This document shows, one piece after another, positions 1 to 8,909 of a stretch of DNA of 64,000 bases. Within the stretch, counting starts at the first letter, position 1, and the number at the start of each line of letters is the position of its first letter. A program made the translations under genes and the position numbers. The notes beneath the pieces are model-generated. The model was not told where the DNA came from and ran no database searches. It was given only the letters and a program-made list of their open reading frames with translations. Origin of the DNA: Nonomuraea zeae. GTDB lineage: Bacteria; Actinomycetota; Actinomycetes; Streptosporangiales; Streptosporangiaceae. The stretch covers positions 90,528-154,527 of the forward strand of contig NZ_VCKX01000002.1 of NCBI RefSeq assembly GCF_005889725.1, written 5' to 3'.

Positions 1-1
1 C

Positions 2-892
2 CCGCGTGACAGCGGCTACCTCGTCGCGCTGAGCCCTGACGGCCGGCGGATGGCGGGCATCGGCCGGGCCGGGACCCTCAGCCTGTGGGACCTCACCACC
101 GCCGGCGCGCCGGTCACCACACCCGCGTCCCTCCGCGGCCTCCCGATCGGCCTGGTGTTCAGCGCCGACGGAAAGCGGATCGTCGCGGGCGCCTACGGCA
201 CCGAGCCGCAGGTGTGGCAGATCTCCCCGACCGGCGGGCTGACCGCGGTCACCGGCTGGCAGGCCCGGCCCACCGGTCGCGCCGACGGCGATGTGGCACT
301 CAGCGCGGACGGCATGAAGCTGGCCGACGCCCGTGACGATCACACCGTCGTCGTCTGGGACCTGACCGGCAAGAGCGAGCCGAAGATCCTCCGCGGCCAT
401 GCGGAGGACATCACGGGCCTCGCCTTCAGCCCGGACGGGCTGCGGCTGGCCGCCGCGGCCGCGGACGGCGCCATCCGGCTCTGGGACATCGACGGCCGGG
501 GCGAGCCCGCGGACGTGCTGTACGGCGCCGAGAGCACCGTCCGCAAAGTGAATTTCAGCCCTGACGGCACCTGGCTGGTCACCAACGAACCCGCGGGCCA
601 CCTGCGGCTCTGGCGGGCGGCAGGCGGCGGCGAGCCGCTGGAGCTGACCGGCTGGGGCGCGACCGGCGGTCTCGCGGCGTTCAGCCCCGACGGTACGCGG
701 ATCGTCAGGGGGTTGAGCCCGCAGATCTTCCTCGGTCGCTCGCTGGGGACCGGTCTGGGCGGCAGCCTCGTCCGGACCCGCGCCTGCGAGGTGTGCGGCC
801 CGGCCGGAACGGTGCTCGAACTGGCCAGATCACGCCGTACCCGCGAGCTGACCGCGGAAGAACGCCGCAGCCATCTCGGCCCGGACTCCTGA
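2..892 (+). CDS. WD40 repeat protein, 3' part (5' end outside window)
   Basis: Beta-propeller scaffold protein that presumably binds protein partners; its catalytic or regulatory N-terminus, if any, lies outside the window. The frame is open from base 2, so the apparent ATG at 50 is internal. I see about six blades, each with an FSPDG/LSADG turn followed by a LWDL, VWDL, LWDI or LWRA strand, for example LAFSPDG then IRLWDI near 420-490. The C-terminus (ACEVC, then a charged LTAEERR helix) resembles the tails of actinomycete WD40 proteins that often follow a kinase, TIR or caspase-like domain; whether that applies here cannot be seen. Convergent with the SARP gene. Confidence 0.85.
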   Translation, partial: PRDSGYLVALSPDGRRMAGIGRAGTLSLWDLTTAGAPVTTPASLRGLPIGLVFSADGKRIVAGAYGTEPQVWQISPTGGLTAVTGWQARPTGRADGDVALSADGMKLADARDDHTVVVWDLTGKSEPKILRGHAEDITGLAFSPDGLRLAAAAADGAIRLWDIDGRGEPADVLYGAESTVRKVNFSPDGTWLVTNEPAGHLRLWRAAGGGEPLELTGWGATGGLAAFSPDGTRIVRGLSPQIFLGRSLGTGLGGSLVRTRACEVCGPAGTVLELARSRRTRELTAEERRSHLGPDS

Positions 893-988
893 CCTGCACC
901 GTTGCCCCGGGGTGTGGGAGTCGTCGGCGGCGGCCAAGCGTGGTTCTGGCATCCATTCCGGTCGTCTACCGGGCGATCATCGATCTGA

Positions 989-3829
989 TCAGCGCGCTCC
1001 CGCGCTCAAGTGCTTGACGGGGTCGGGAGCTTGCGGGAGGTCCTGGGCGAGCAGCACCTCCAGCTCCTCCTCGGTGAGGAGATGGACATCACACAGAATC
1101 CGAGCCGACTGGTGCCAGCGCTGCCGCGCCTCGTCCTGCCGTCCAAGATCGTGCAGGGTGTCGCCGAGCCCCCACAGAGTGCCGGCCTCCAGCGCTCGGG
1201 CACCGGCCTTGTGGTGGAGGTGGGCCGCCCTCCGGTAGCCGGCCTCGGCCTCGACCAGCCTGCCGGCACGTCGGTAGGCATCGGCCAGCGTGTCGGTCGC
1301 CGTTCCCTCGCCGTAGGGATTGTCGAACTCCGCCCAGATCTCCAGGCTTCGCCGGCTGGCGTCGATCGCGTCGTCCAGCCGGCCCATTCTGATCAGCACC
1401 GCGGCCCGGCCGTTGAGGATCATCGCCTGGTAGTCGCGCAGGCCACTGGCTGTCGCCGCCGCTGTCGCCTCGTCCTGGGTGGCGAGCGCGTCGTCGAACC
1501 GCCCCAGCTTGCCGTACGTCGTACCGAGATTGTGGAGGGTGCCCGCCTTGCGCAGGGGCAGACCTGCTCGATCCCAGCACGCGAGGGCACGCTCGAACTG
1601 CTCGACCGCAGGCTCGAAGCGACCCTGGTTCTTGTGGATGAGGCCCAGATGGTTGTGCCCGCGGGCTTGGCCCGCCCAGTCACCGGTCCGGGCGGCCACG
1701 TGCAGGGCGTGGTGATGGATCTCGGTCAGATCGGCGAGCCAGCCTCTGTGGCTGAAGGGTCTGTTGAGGCTGGCGGCGAGGCCTTCCACCGTGCCGGGAT
1801 CGTCGGTGCGGCTCGCGGCCTGCCGGGCGACGGCGATGAGGTTGTCGCGCTCCAGCTCGATCCAGTCGATCGCCTCCCGCGGTGTGTCCAGGCGAAGGCC
1901 CGGCTGGTCGGCGCGCAGATCTCTGACGATGGGGGAAGTGGGATCGAGCAGAAGGCTGGCCGTTGTGGCTGTGGCGAGGTAGTGGTGCAACGCTCGGCGG
2001 GTGGCGGCCACCCGATCGTTCTCCTGGACGATGTCGTCCGCTCGCTCGCGGGCGTAGAGGCGGACGAGGTCGTGCATCCGGTAGCGGCCCGGGCCCGCCG
2101 ATTCGAGCAGCCGGGCGTCCAGGAGGCGGTCCAGCGCATCCGCCACCGTGCGCTCGGGCCGATCAGCGAGAGCGGCGGTGGCCGCCGGGGTGTGGGTGGG
2201 CGTGTCGAGGAGGCCGAGCAGGGCGAACAGATGGGCGGCGTCCTGGCCGGCGGGCTCCTCCTTGAGGTGATGGAGGCTGACGGCGATGCCGGCGCGGACG
2301 GCCAGGTCGGCGTGCTCCAGCGTGTCCAGGCGGCGGGTGGCGTCAGCGAGCCTGTCGGCGAGGTAGGACAGCGTCCAGTCGGGGCGGGCGGCCAGACGTG
2401 CCGCCGCGATGCGAAGGGCGAGGGGCAGGCCCCCGCAGAGCCGGACGATCCGCCCGGCAGCCTCCGGCTCGGCGTGGACCCGGCCGGGGCCGGCGATCCG
2501 GGCCAGCAGCGCGGTGGACTCGGACGGGTCGAGCCCGGGCAGGTTCAGCTGGCTCGCCCCGTCGACCGAGGTGAGAACCTGCCGGCTCGTGATGACGACC
2601 GCGCACCCCGGCCCGGCGGGAATGAGCGGGCGGACCTGGCGGGTGTCGAGGGCGTTGTCGAGGATGAGCAGCACGTGCCGCGCCGAGGTGAGGGATCGGT
2701 AGCGGGCCGCTGCCTCGTCGACCGTGGTCGGTACGGCGGAGCCGTCCAGGCCGAGCGAGCGTAAAAGCCGGCCGAGCGCCTCGAGCGGCGACAGCGGCCG
2801 GAGACCGTCGGTGGCGCCGTGCAGGTCGATGTAGAGAACGCCGTCGGTGTAGCGGTCGGCGACGGCGTGCGCGAGATGTACGGCCAGCGCGGACTTGCCG
2901 ATCCCGCCGGGACCGCCGATGGCGACGATCGCCGGCGTGCCGGCTTCCGAGGCGGTGAGCGCCTTGTCGAGCCAGGCGAGCTCGACATCGCGGGCGGTGA
3001 AGGCGCGGGTGTCGGCGGGCAGCTCGGCCGGGGCGACGGCGTCGCCGAGCGTGGCATCCTGCGCCGGAGCGGTCAGATCGAGGACGGGATCGCGAGCGAG
3101 CACCGCCTGCTGGAGCCGGCGCAGCTCGGCACTCGGCTCGAGGCCGAGCTCCTGGATCATGACGCGGCGAGTCTCCTGGTAGACCGCGAGCGCTTCCGAC
3201 GACCGTCCGGCGCGATACAGCGCCAGCATCAGCTGCGCATGCGGTCTCTCCCGCAGCGGGTGCGCCTCGATGTGGACGGTCAGACCCGGTATCACCGCAT
3301 GGTGATCACCCGCCGCCATCCGCAGATCGACGTGATCCTCCAGAGCGGTGAGGCGTTCCTCCGTCAGGCGGGTGGCCTCGATCTGGCCCCACTCCGCCGA
3401 CAGGCCCGTCAGGGCCTCACCCCGCCACAAGGCCAGAGCCTGCCGGAACGACCTGTCCGCCGTGCCGATCTCCCCCCTGGCCCGGCCGGCACGCGCTTCG
3501 CGCACCAGCCTCATGAACAGGTGAGCATCGACGTGATCAGGTGGTATGTCCAGGCAGTATCCACTCGGCGCGGTCACGATGACCTCGTCGAGCGCCCGAG
3601 GCGCAAGGAACTCGCGAAGCTTCGACACCACGATGTGGAGCTGCTTCGGCGCCGTCGCCGCCCGGCTCTCGCCCCACACATCGGTGAGGAGCTGGTCGGC
3701 GGTGACCACCCGGCCGGCGCTCAATGCCAGCCGGGTCAGCAGGCCGATCCGCCGGCTGCCGGTCAGCGGCAGCACGTCGCCGTCTGCCGTCAGCTCCCAC
3801 GGGCCCAAGATCTTGATCCCCAGTCCCAT
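989..3829 (-). CDS. SARP/AfsR-type transcriptional regulator with BTAD, NB-ARC and TPR domains
   Basis: Pathway-type activator of the SARP family (946 aa). Order: OmpR-like winged helix (residues 1-95), BTAD (about 100-245), NB-ARC ATPase with P-loop GGPGGIGKS near 300, Walker B-like LLILDNALD and a VVITSR sensor motif, then C-terminal TPRs such as NHLGLIHKNQGRFEPAVEQF. This large AfsR-like architecture couples DNA binding to nucleotide and partner sensing. The frame is open upstream to 4225, but I chose ATG 3829 because GGAGGG sits 7 nt before it and the winged-helix homology begins at MGLGIKILG. It stands divergent from the DHFR-like gene. Its target genes are not evident here. Confidence 0.88.
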   Translation of the reverse strand: MGLGIKILGPWELTADGDVLPLTGSRRIGLLTRLALSAGRVVTADQLLTDVWGESRAATAPKQLHIVVSKLREFLAPRALDEVIVTAPSGYCLDIPPDHVDAHLFMRLVREARAGRARGEIGTADRSFRQALALWRGEALTGLSAEWGQIEATRLTEERLTALEDHVDLRMAAGDHHAVIPGLTVHIEAHPLRERPHAQLMLALYRAGRSSEALAVYQETRRVMIQELGLEPSAELRRLQQAVLARDPVLDLTAPAQDATLGDAVAPAELPADTRAFTARDVELAWLDKALTASEAGTPAIVAIGGPGGIGKSALAVHLAHAVADRYTDGVLYIDLHGATDGLRPLSPLEALGRLLRSLGLDGSAVPTTVDEAAARYRSLTSARHVLLILDNALDTRQVRPLIPAGPGCAVVITSRQVLTSVDGASQLNLPGLDPSESTALLARIAGPGRVHAEPEAAGRIVRLCGGLPLALRIAAARLAARPDWTLSYLADRLADATRRLDTLEHADLAVRAGIAVSLHHLKEEPAGQDAAHLFALLGLLDTPTHTPAATAALADRPERTVADALDRLLDARLLESAGPGRYRMHDLVRLYARERADDIVQENDRVAATRRALHHYLATATTASLLLDPTSPIVRDLRADQPGLRLDTPREAIDWIELERDNLIAVARQAASRTDDPGTVEGLAASLNRPFSHRGWLADLTEIHHHALHVAARTGDWAGQARGHNHLGLIHKNQGRFEPAVEQFERALACWDRAGLPLRKAGTLHNLGTTYGKLGRFDDALATQDEATAAATASGLRDYQAMILNGRAAVLIRMGRLDDAIDASRRSLEIWAEFDNPYGEGTATDTLADAYRRAGRLVEAEAGYRRAAHLHHKAGARALEAGTLWGLGDTLHDLGRQDEARQRWHQSARILCDVHLLTEEELEVLLAQDLPQAPDPVKHLSAGAR

Positions 3830-4278
3830 CGCACAACCCTCCATAGGCAGGACCAGCGTTTCATCGGTCATGACCGTTACCTGTAGGAGGGCCTCCTCCG
3901 CGATGTCTGAGCGGCAGGTGACGAACCTACCGGAACACATCGCGCGTTGGCACGCTGTCGCCGTGTCGTTGCGGGCGCGGGCCGCTCCAGCTGCCATGGC
4001 TTCGGCCTCGATGAAGAGAACCCGGAAATTCCCCGCTGGACGGACCTGCGCGCGGACTGGCTCAGCCGGTACGCCCGATGTGCGCCAGTCCGGGCGGAAA
4101 GGTCCTGACGGAGCTCGTCCAGGTGGCCGCGCGCCGATGACTTTCGGACGGTACGGGTGTCTAACACCGCAGCGGCGGGTCCCAGGCGCCGTGGCGACGC
4201 GAGCGCTGCGGCCCGGGACACGCACGTCCCCTTAGCGAGCGCGGTCCCCAGGCGACCCGAGACCACGGAGATTTGATC
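3830..4278. other. Intergenic region between divergent SARP and DHFR-like genes
   Basis: 449 bases with no gene I can support. Open frames on both strands lack family similarity and recognisable ribosome sites. A short AGGAGG-G-CCTCCT inverted repeat (3885-3897) lies in the SARP upstream region. It should hold both promoters, but no convincing -35/-10 pair was seen. Confidence 0.5.
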
Positions 4279-4842
4279 ATGCGGAAGCTGATAGCGACAG
4301 TGTTCAACTACTCTCTCGACGGCTTTCTCGCCGACGAAGGCACCGAGTTCTGGAAGTTCTGCTTCGACCTGCCCGAGAACCGTCAGCCCGACGACCCGGC
4401 GCACCTCGAGTTTCTCCGGAGCGCCCACGCGCACGTCATGGGCCGCACCGCCTACGAGGGCATCTCCGAAGGCATGACAACCTCCACCGACCACCCGTTC
4501 GCCGACATCCTGAACGCCGCGCGCAAGGTCGTCTTCTCCCGGACCCTGAAGACGGCCGACTGGGCCAACACCACCATCGCCACCGGCGACACGACAGAAG
4601 AGATCGACAAGCTCAGGCTGGGCGGCGACGGCCACATCGTGGTCTGGGGCGGTGTCAGCCTCTGGCGGTCGCTCATGCGGCTCGACCTGATCGACGAGCT
4701 TGAGGTGAGCATGTTCCCCTACGTCGCCGGCGAGGGCACCCGGCTGTTCGACGGCGTTCCCAAGTCCTACCGGCTCGACCTGGTCTCCAGCACCGGCTCC
4801 AGCAACGGGATCGTATATCTGCGGTACCGGCGACACCGCTGA
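4279..4842 (+). CDS. Dihydrofolate reductase family protein (RibD C-terminal domain)
   Basis: 187 aa, a usual length for stand-alone RibD_C/DHFR-like proteins of actinomycetes, thought to be NADPH-dependent reductases of unknown substrate. It begins RKLIATVFNYSLDGFLADE, the typical first strand, has VMGRTAYEG (nucleotide-binding GRxTYE-like motif), VVFSRTL, the glycine turn VVWGGVSLWRSLM and a closing IVYLRYRR strand. ATG 4279 was preferred over the in-frame TTG at 4273 because GGAG is 8 nt upstream of it. Single gene, followed by a strong hairpin. True folate reduction is unlikely; function is family-level only. Confidence 0.85.
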   Translation: MRKLIATVFNYSLDGFLADEGTEFWKFCFDLPENRQPDDPAHLEFLRSAHAHVMGRTAYEGISEGMTTSTDHPFADILNAARKVVFSRTLKTADWANTTIATGDTTEEIDKLRLGGDGHIVVWGGVSLWRSLMRLDLIDELEVSMFPYVAGEGTRLFDGVPKSYRLDLVSSTGSSNGIVYLRYRRHR

Positions 4843-4863
4843 CCCGGCGGCCGGCATGGACAC

Positions 4864-4893
4864 GAGCGGCGATCAGTCAGGCGATCGCCGCTC
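4864..4893. terminator. Hairpin between convergent genes
   Basis: Perfect inverted repeat with 11-nt arms (GAGCGGCGATC and its complement) around an 8-nt loop, 21 nt after the DHFR-like stop codon and before the convergent NB-ARC gene end. No U-tract, as is common for actinobacterial terminators. Probably bidirectional. Confidence 0.75.
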
Positions 4894-4949
4894 CCTGTCC
4901 GAGGAGTCCGTGGCCCGAGCCACACCAGCCGGCGATGCCGGTCCGAGTG

Positions 4950-7118
4950 TCAACGCTGCTGGAGCGTCCGGCGGGCACGCTCCAGATCGTCTCTTGCGCT
5001 TTTGGTCAACTTCTGCTCGGGGCCCATGACGGCCTCGAATCGGCCTGCCACCCATTCGTACTCATCCAGGGCTTCCGCGGTCCGTCCCGCCGCCTCGTAC
5101 GCCGCGGCCAGGCCATGCCGGGTGATCAGGGTGTCGGGGTGATCGGCACCCAGCACTGTCGCCTGCCTTTCCGCGACGCGTTCGTACGTGTGGACGGCCT
5201 CGTCAGTCCTGGCTGCCGCCTGGTAGGCCCGAGCCAGCTGCCCCTTGATGACCCAGGTCTCGGGATGGTCCGCACCGAACAGTCGCTCGTGATCGGCTAT
5301 CAGCCGCCGGAACAACGTGATCCCTTCCTCGGGCCGGCCCGCCTCGACCTTGGTGCAGGCCTGGAAGAACCGCGCTCCGAGCAGGGCCGCGTGGTCGGGG
5401 TCGAGTACCCGCCTCTGGTCGGCCAGAACCTCGTCCAGCAGCGTCACCGCCTCGGATGCTCTGCCTGCCTTCGTGTACGAGAACGCCGCGCAAGCGCGTG
5501 ACCACAACGTATCCGGATGATCGTCACCGAGGATCCGGGCGCGCTCGGCCGCGGCGCGGTGATACAGCGCGGTGGCTTGCACCGACCCGTCCTCGGATGC
5601 GTGGGCGAGCGTGTGCAGAGCAGTGAGCGTGTCCGGGTGCTCGGCGCCCAGGAGCTTCTCCCGTCCGAGAGCGACCGCTTCGGCGATCGGGACGGCTCTG
5701 ACCTGGTCGTTGAGATAGATGAGATGGTGGGCCACGGTCAGGCGGACATGCAGCACGACCTCGGCCGCCGCCCGGACCTGCGCCCATTCGTCGTCGGGAG
5801 TCTGCTCCACGGCCTCCCACAGGGCCGTCGCATGGTCGGCCACCGCCATGATCATCGGGAACTTCCGCCAGGTGTCCTGGTCGGCGACATCCTCGACGGC
5901 CACGCGCAGCCGCCGGGCGGCAGACTCGATCATCGCGGCCAGGGTGCCGTCACGCTCAGCCTGGTCGCGTACCGCACGCCGGATCAGGCGGTGGACGAAC
6001 GCGGTCGTGTCGTCGCGGCTGAAGGTGACCAGCGATCGGGCTCCCAACTCGGCCAGAGCCGTCTCCGTCCGCGGGTCGAGCAGGTCGCGCCCGACGCCAG
6101 ACGTGGACAGCACCGACAGTTCGCCGAGCAGATGTGCGGCTGCGGGGCCGATCTCTCCGGCCGACAGCATGATCGCCTGTGCGACCCCTCTCGGGTAGGG
6201 CTCGCCGCGGGGCCGGGCGAGGAGCACCTCGATGGGGGTGGAACGCAGCCGTACGAGATAGGCGCCGCAGGGCAGGCGGGGCGGGCCCACCAGGGTCGCG
6301 GCGGCGATCGCCAGGGCGAGTGGCAAGCGGTCCAGCTCCTCGGCGAGCGACCGGAAGCCGTCGCCGTCGCGTGTGCCCACACGCGTGCTGAGATACCTCA
6401 CCGCCTCGTCCTCGTTGAACTGCTCCACCGTGACCAGCGTGCCAAGCCGTTCAAAGGAATGATCATTCGTGGTGATCAGTACGCGTGCTCGGCCGTACGA
6501 GGGGATCAAGGGGGCGAGCACGTCGGGGTCCGTCGCATTGTCGGCCACGACCAGGTACGGCTCCTGCCGCTCCTGGAGCCAGGCCCTGACCTTGCGCGCC
6601 ACGGTCGCCGCGTCGTCGGCATCGCCGCGTAACCCGAGTTCGTCGGCCATCTGATCCACGGAGCCGTGCAGCTGATCGACGGTCTCGGCGTGCAGCCACG
6701 CCACCGGGACGCCCTGCTCGATGCAGTGCCGGGCATAGGCCGCTGCCAGGTGGGTCTTGCCGACTCCACGTCCCCCGGCCAGTGCGCATACCGCCGCCAC
6801 TTGGCGCGCGGAAAACACCTGTTCGACCCGCGCGCTCAGCTCCGGCCGCGGCTCGAAGGCCTTCGGCTCGCGCGGCACTTCGCCGATCACCGCAGGCATC
6901 GGGTGCAGGTCACTCTTCGGAGCGGGCAGCGGGCCGGGATTCGACTCTGCCTGCCCGGCCCAGATGGCGAGCGGGGTCCCTGGGAGGAGGACGACCAGGC
7001 CCACGACGATGCTGGTGATGTCCAGTCCGAGCCCGCCGGCCGCGCAGATCCACCAGGCCGTGACCCCGGCCATCGACGGCACCACCGCCGCGATCACGAC
7101 TTTGAGCCAGCGCGGCAT
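4950..7118 (-). CDS. Membrane-anchored NB-ARC ATPase with TPR repeats
   Basis: 722 aa STAND-type protein. Residues 5-60 hold two hydrophobic segments (VVIAAVVPSMAGVTAWW and ITSIVVGLVVLLPGTPLAIWA), so the protein is probably anchored with its body in the cytoplasm. Then an NB-ARC ATPase with P-loop LAGGRGVGKTHLA, Walker B-like YLVVADNATD and RVLITTND, a helical middle region, and a long C-terminal array of Kinesin-light-chain-like TPRs with repeated LGADHPDTL motifs. There is no DNA-binding domain, unlike the SARP gene nearby. Related proteins are used in signalling and in some conflict systems; the role here is unknown. ATG 7118 follows a GGAAGGG site. Confidence 0.8.
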   Translation of the reverse strand: MPRWLKVVIAAVVPSMAGVTAWWICAAGGLGLDITSIVVGLVVLLPGTPLAIWAGQAESNPGPLPAPKSDLHPMPAVIGEVPREPKAFEPRPELSARVEQVFSARQVAAVCALAGGRGVGKTHLAAAYARHCIEQGVPVAWLHAETVDQLHGSVDQMADELGLRGDADDAATVARKVRAWLQERQEPYLVVADNATDPDVLAPLIPSYGRARVLITTNDHSFERLGTLVTVEQFNEDEAVRYLSTRVGTRDGDGFRSLAEELDRLPLALAIAAATLVGPPRLPCGAYLVRLRSTPIEVLLARPRGEPYPRGVAQAIMLSAGEIGPAAAHLLGELSVLSTSGVGRDLLDPRTETALAELGARSLVTFSRDDTTAFVHRLIRRAVRDQAERDGTLAAMIESAARRLRVAVEDVADQDTWRKFPMIMAVADHATALWEAVEQTPDDEWAQVRAAAEVVLHVRLTVAHHLIYLNDQVRAVPIAEAVALGREKLLGAEHPDTLTALHTLAHASEDGSVQATALYHRAAAERARILGDDHPDTLWSRACAAFSYTKAGRASEAVTLLDEVLADQRRVLDPDHAALLGARFFQACTKVEAGRPEEGITLFRRLIADHERLFGADHPETWVIKGQLARAYQAAARTDEAVHTYERVAERQATVLGADHPDTLITRHGLAAAYEAAGRTAEALDEYEWVAGRFEAVMGPEQKLTKSARDDLERARRTLQQR

Positions 7119-7428
7119 CTCCGCCCTTCCTGCTCAACGAACGTTTCCCGAACGCCGTACCCGATGAGTGTCACATGCCGACAGCCGCTTGTCGCCGGAC
7201 GGACAGGTGACCGGACGGGGTGGCGGGCGGATGGCCGCTCCGGGTTGGTCGATGGCGGTTTGTCCAGAATGCCGTGATGAAGTAGCGTGATCTACGTGAC
7301 TGCCGGGTCGGCCTTGGGCCACGAATCAGAGAGCAGCCCGGCTGACGCTTGATCGCCGGGCGGGCCCGCGGTCCGCCGTCTTCTTCTCCATTCAGTACGG
7401 CACAGCACCAACCCCCAAATGGAGAAGA
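7119..7428. other. Intergenic region between divergent NB-ARC and nitroreductase genes
   Basis: 310 bases that must contain two divergent promoters. I see no gene, no long hairpin and no confident -35/-10 pair. Only short TGTC/GACA half-sites are visible around 7187-7202. Confidence 0.4.
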
Positions 7429-8250
7429 ATGGATTTCAACAAACAGGTCATCGACGAATTCCGCGCCAACAACGGCCAGGTCGGCGGCTATTTCGAGGGA
7501 GCAAGGCTGCTCCTGCTCACCACCACCGGCGCCCGCTCGGGCAAGCCGCACACGACTCCGCTCGCCTACCTGCCCGACGGCGGCGAGCGCATGCTGGTCA
7601 TCGCCTCCGCCGCGGGAGCGCCTAAAAACCCGGCCTGGTTCCACAACCTGAGGGCCGGCTCGCGCGCCACCGTCGAGACCGGCGTCTTCACCTTCGATGT
7701 CGAGGCGGAGGTCCTGGAGGGCGCCGAGCGTGACGCGGCGTTCGCCCGCGCGGTGGAAGGCGACTCCGGCTGGGCCGACTACCAGGCCAAGACGACGCGT
7801 ACCATCCCGGTCGTCGCGCTTCGCGTGGCTGGGCCGCCCCGGGTCAGCGCGCCGTCGGGCGGTGCGTACCTCAAGCTGGTGCACGACGGCTTCCGTCGCG
7901 AACTCGCGCTGATCCGCAAGGAGCTGTCCGACTCGGGACGGCCGGGCCTGGGCGTGCAGCTCAGGATCAACTGCCTGACCGTCTGCCAGGGCCTGCACCA
8001 TCACCACATGGGCGAGGACACCATGATGTTCCCCGGCCTGGCCGAGCAGCATCCCTCGCTCGCTCCGGCCCTGGCGCGGCTGGCCGGGGAGCACGAGCGC
8101 ATCGCCGTGCTTCTGGACGAGCTCAAGCAGGCCCTTTCCGGTGGGGATCCGCTGAAGGTACGGGCCGAGATCGAACGGCTCATCGATGAGCTCGAAGCCC
8201 ACCTGACGTACGAGGAGGAGGAGCTGATCCCGATTCTGGACCTCGCCTGA
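7429..8250 (+). CDS. F420-type deazaflavin nitroreductase fused to a hemerythrin-like domain
   Basis: 273 aa two-domain protein. Residues 1-135 match the nitroreductase/quinone reductase family that uses coenzyme F420 (Ddn family): FEGARLLLLTTTGARSGKPHTTPLAYL, then NPAWFHNLRAG and a VETG strand. Residues 140-273 form a four-helix hemerythrin domain with the expected ligands: LVHDGF, GLHHHHMGEDTMMFP, GEHERI and HLTYEEEELIP. The fusion suggests F420H2-linked reduction coupled to a diiron site that may sense or handle oxygen, NO or similar; that coupling is inference. ATG 7429 follows GGAG with a 4-nt gap. Single gene. Confidence 0.87.
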   Translation: MDFNKQVIDEFRANNGQVGGYFEGARLLLLTTTGARSGKPHTTPLAYLPDGGERMLVIASAAGAPKNPAWFHNLRAGSRATVETGVFTFDVEAEVLEGAERDAAFARAVEGDSGWADYQAKTTRTIPVVALRVAGPPRVSAPSGGAYLKLVHDGFRRELALIRKELSDSGRPGLGVQLRINCLTVCQGLHHHHMGEDTMMFPGLAEQHPSLAPALARLAGEHERIAVLLDELKQALSGGDPLKVRAEIERLIDELEAHLTYEEEELIPILDLA

Positions 8251-8428
8251 AGTCCGAGGCCGCTTCCTGGACGCGGGAGGTGGCCTTCGGCGTTGCTGGG
8301 GGAGGGCCGTCCGTGGTGCCGGCCGTCCCTACGGGCTCGGCCCCGGGCGAACGGCAATCCGGCGTCGTACGCGAGTGCCTGCCGGTTTTCTGCGATCACA
8401 CACTGAAAAGTCGGCAGACTGTGGGCGC

Positions 8429-8875
8429 ATGGAGATATTTCCTGGCACGGGCGTGCATCTGGTGCAGGTCGGAGATCGGCGAACCGAGGTCGAGAGCCGG
8501 ATCGGTGGCCCGGTGCATGACCGGAGCAGCAAGAACGTCTACGACACCGCCCCCATGCTGATCATCCATTACGCCCAGGACGACCGGGTCGAACTGGTGG
8601 AGATCGGCTACTCCGGCTCCGGCGGCGAGGAGGTCTTCTTCGACGGTGTTCAGCTGACCTACCGGTTCATGGATGAGGTGGTTTCCGACCTGGCCGCGAA
8701 GGGCCACGCGGGCACGCCCTCCGATATCGGAGTCACCTTCCAGGCAGGCTTCTCCGTATGGTCGATGGGATCTCTATGGGCCGGGGATCTGGATCCCGAA
8801 GCCGATGAGGACGACGAACGCTCAATCGTCGAAGGGGTATCGGTCGCCCCCTACTCGTACTGGGACGAGGGCTGA
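8429..8875 (+). CDS. Hypothetical protein
   Basis: 148 aa, not recognised. It starts MEIFPGTGVHLVQVGDRRTEVESRIGG and is rich in Asp/Glu, ending in an acidic DLDPEADEDDE segment and PYSYWDEG. No signal peptide or membrane segment. The alternation of strands around IIHYAQDDRVELVEIGYSG suggests a small alpha/beta protein; the size and acidic character are compatible with a bacterial immunity-type protein, but no toxin gene is adjacent. The start at 8429 was chosen by domain-like content, because sequence upstream of it in the same frame looks non-coding. Convergent with the serine hydrolase. Confidence 0.6.
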   Translation: MEIFPGTGVHLVQVGDRRTEVESRIGGPVHDRSSKNVYDTAPMLIIHYAQDDRVELVEIGYSGSGGEEVFFDGVQLTYRFMDEVVSDLAAKGHAGTPSDIGVTFQAGFSVWSMGSLWAGDLDPEADEDDERSIVEGVSVAPYSYWDEG

Positions 8876-8909
8876 GCGGGGCCCCTCCGGGCCGGCCGCA
8901 CGGTCCTCC

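Noticed and set aside
1010..2764. Long + strand open frame opposite the SARP gene
   Set aside because: Codes for Gly/Val/Arg-rich sequence with no domains; shadow of the GC-rich SARP gene.
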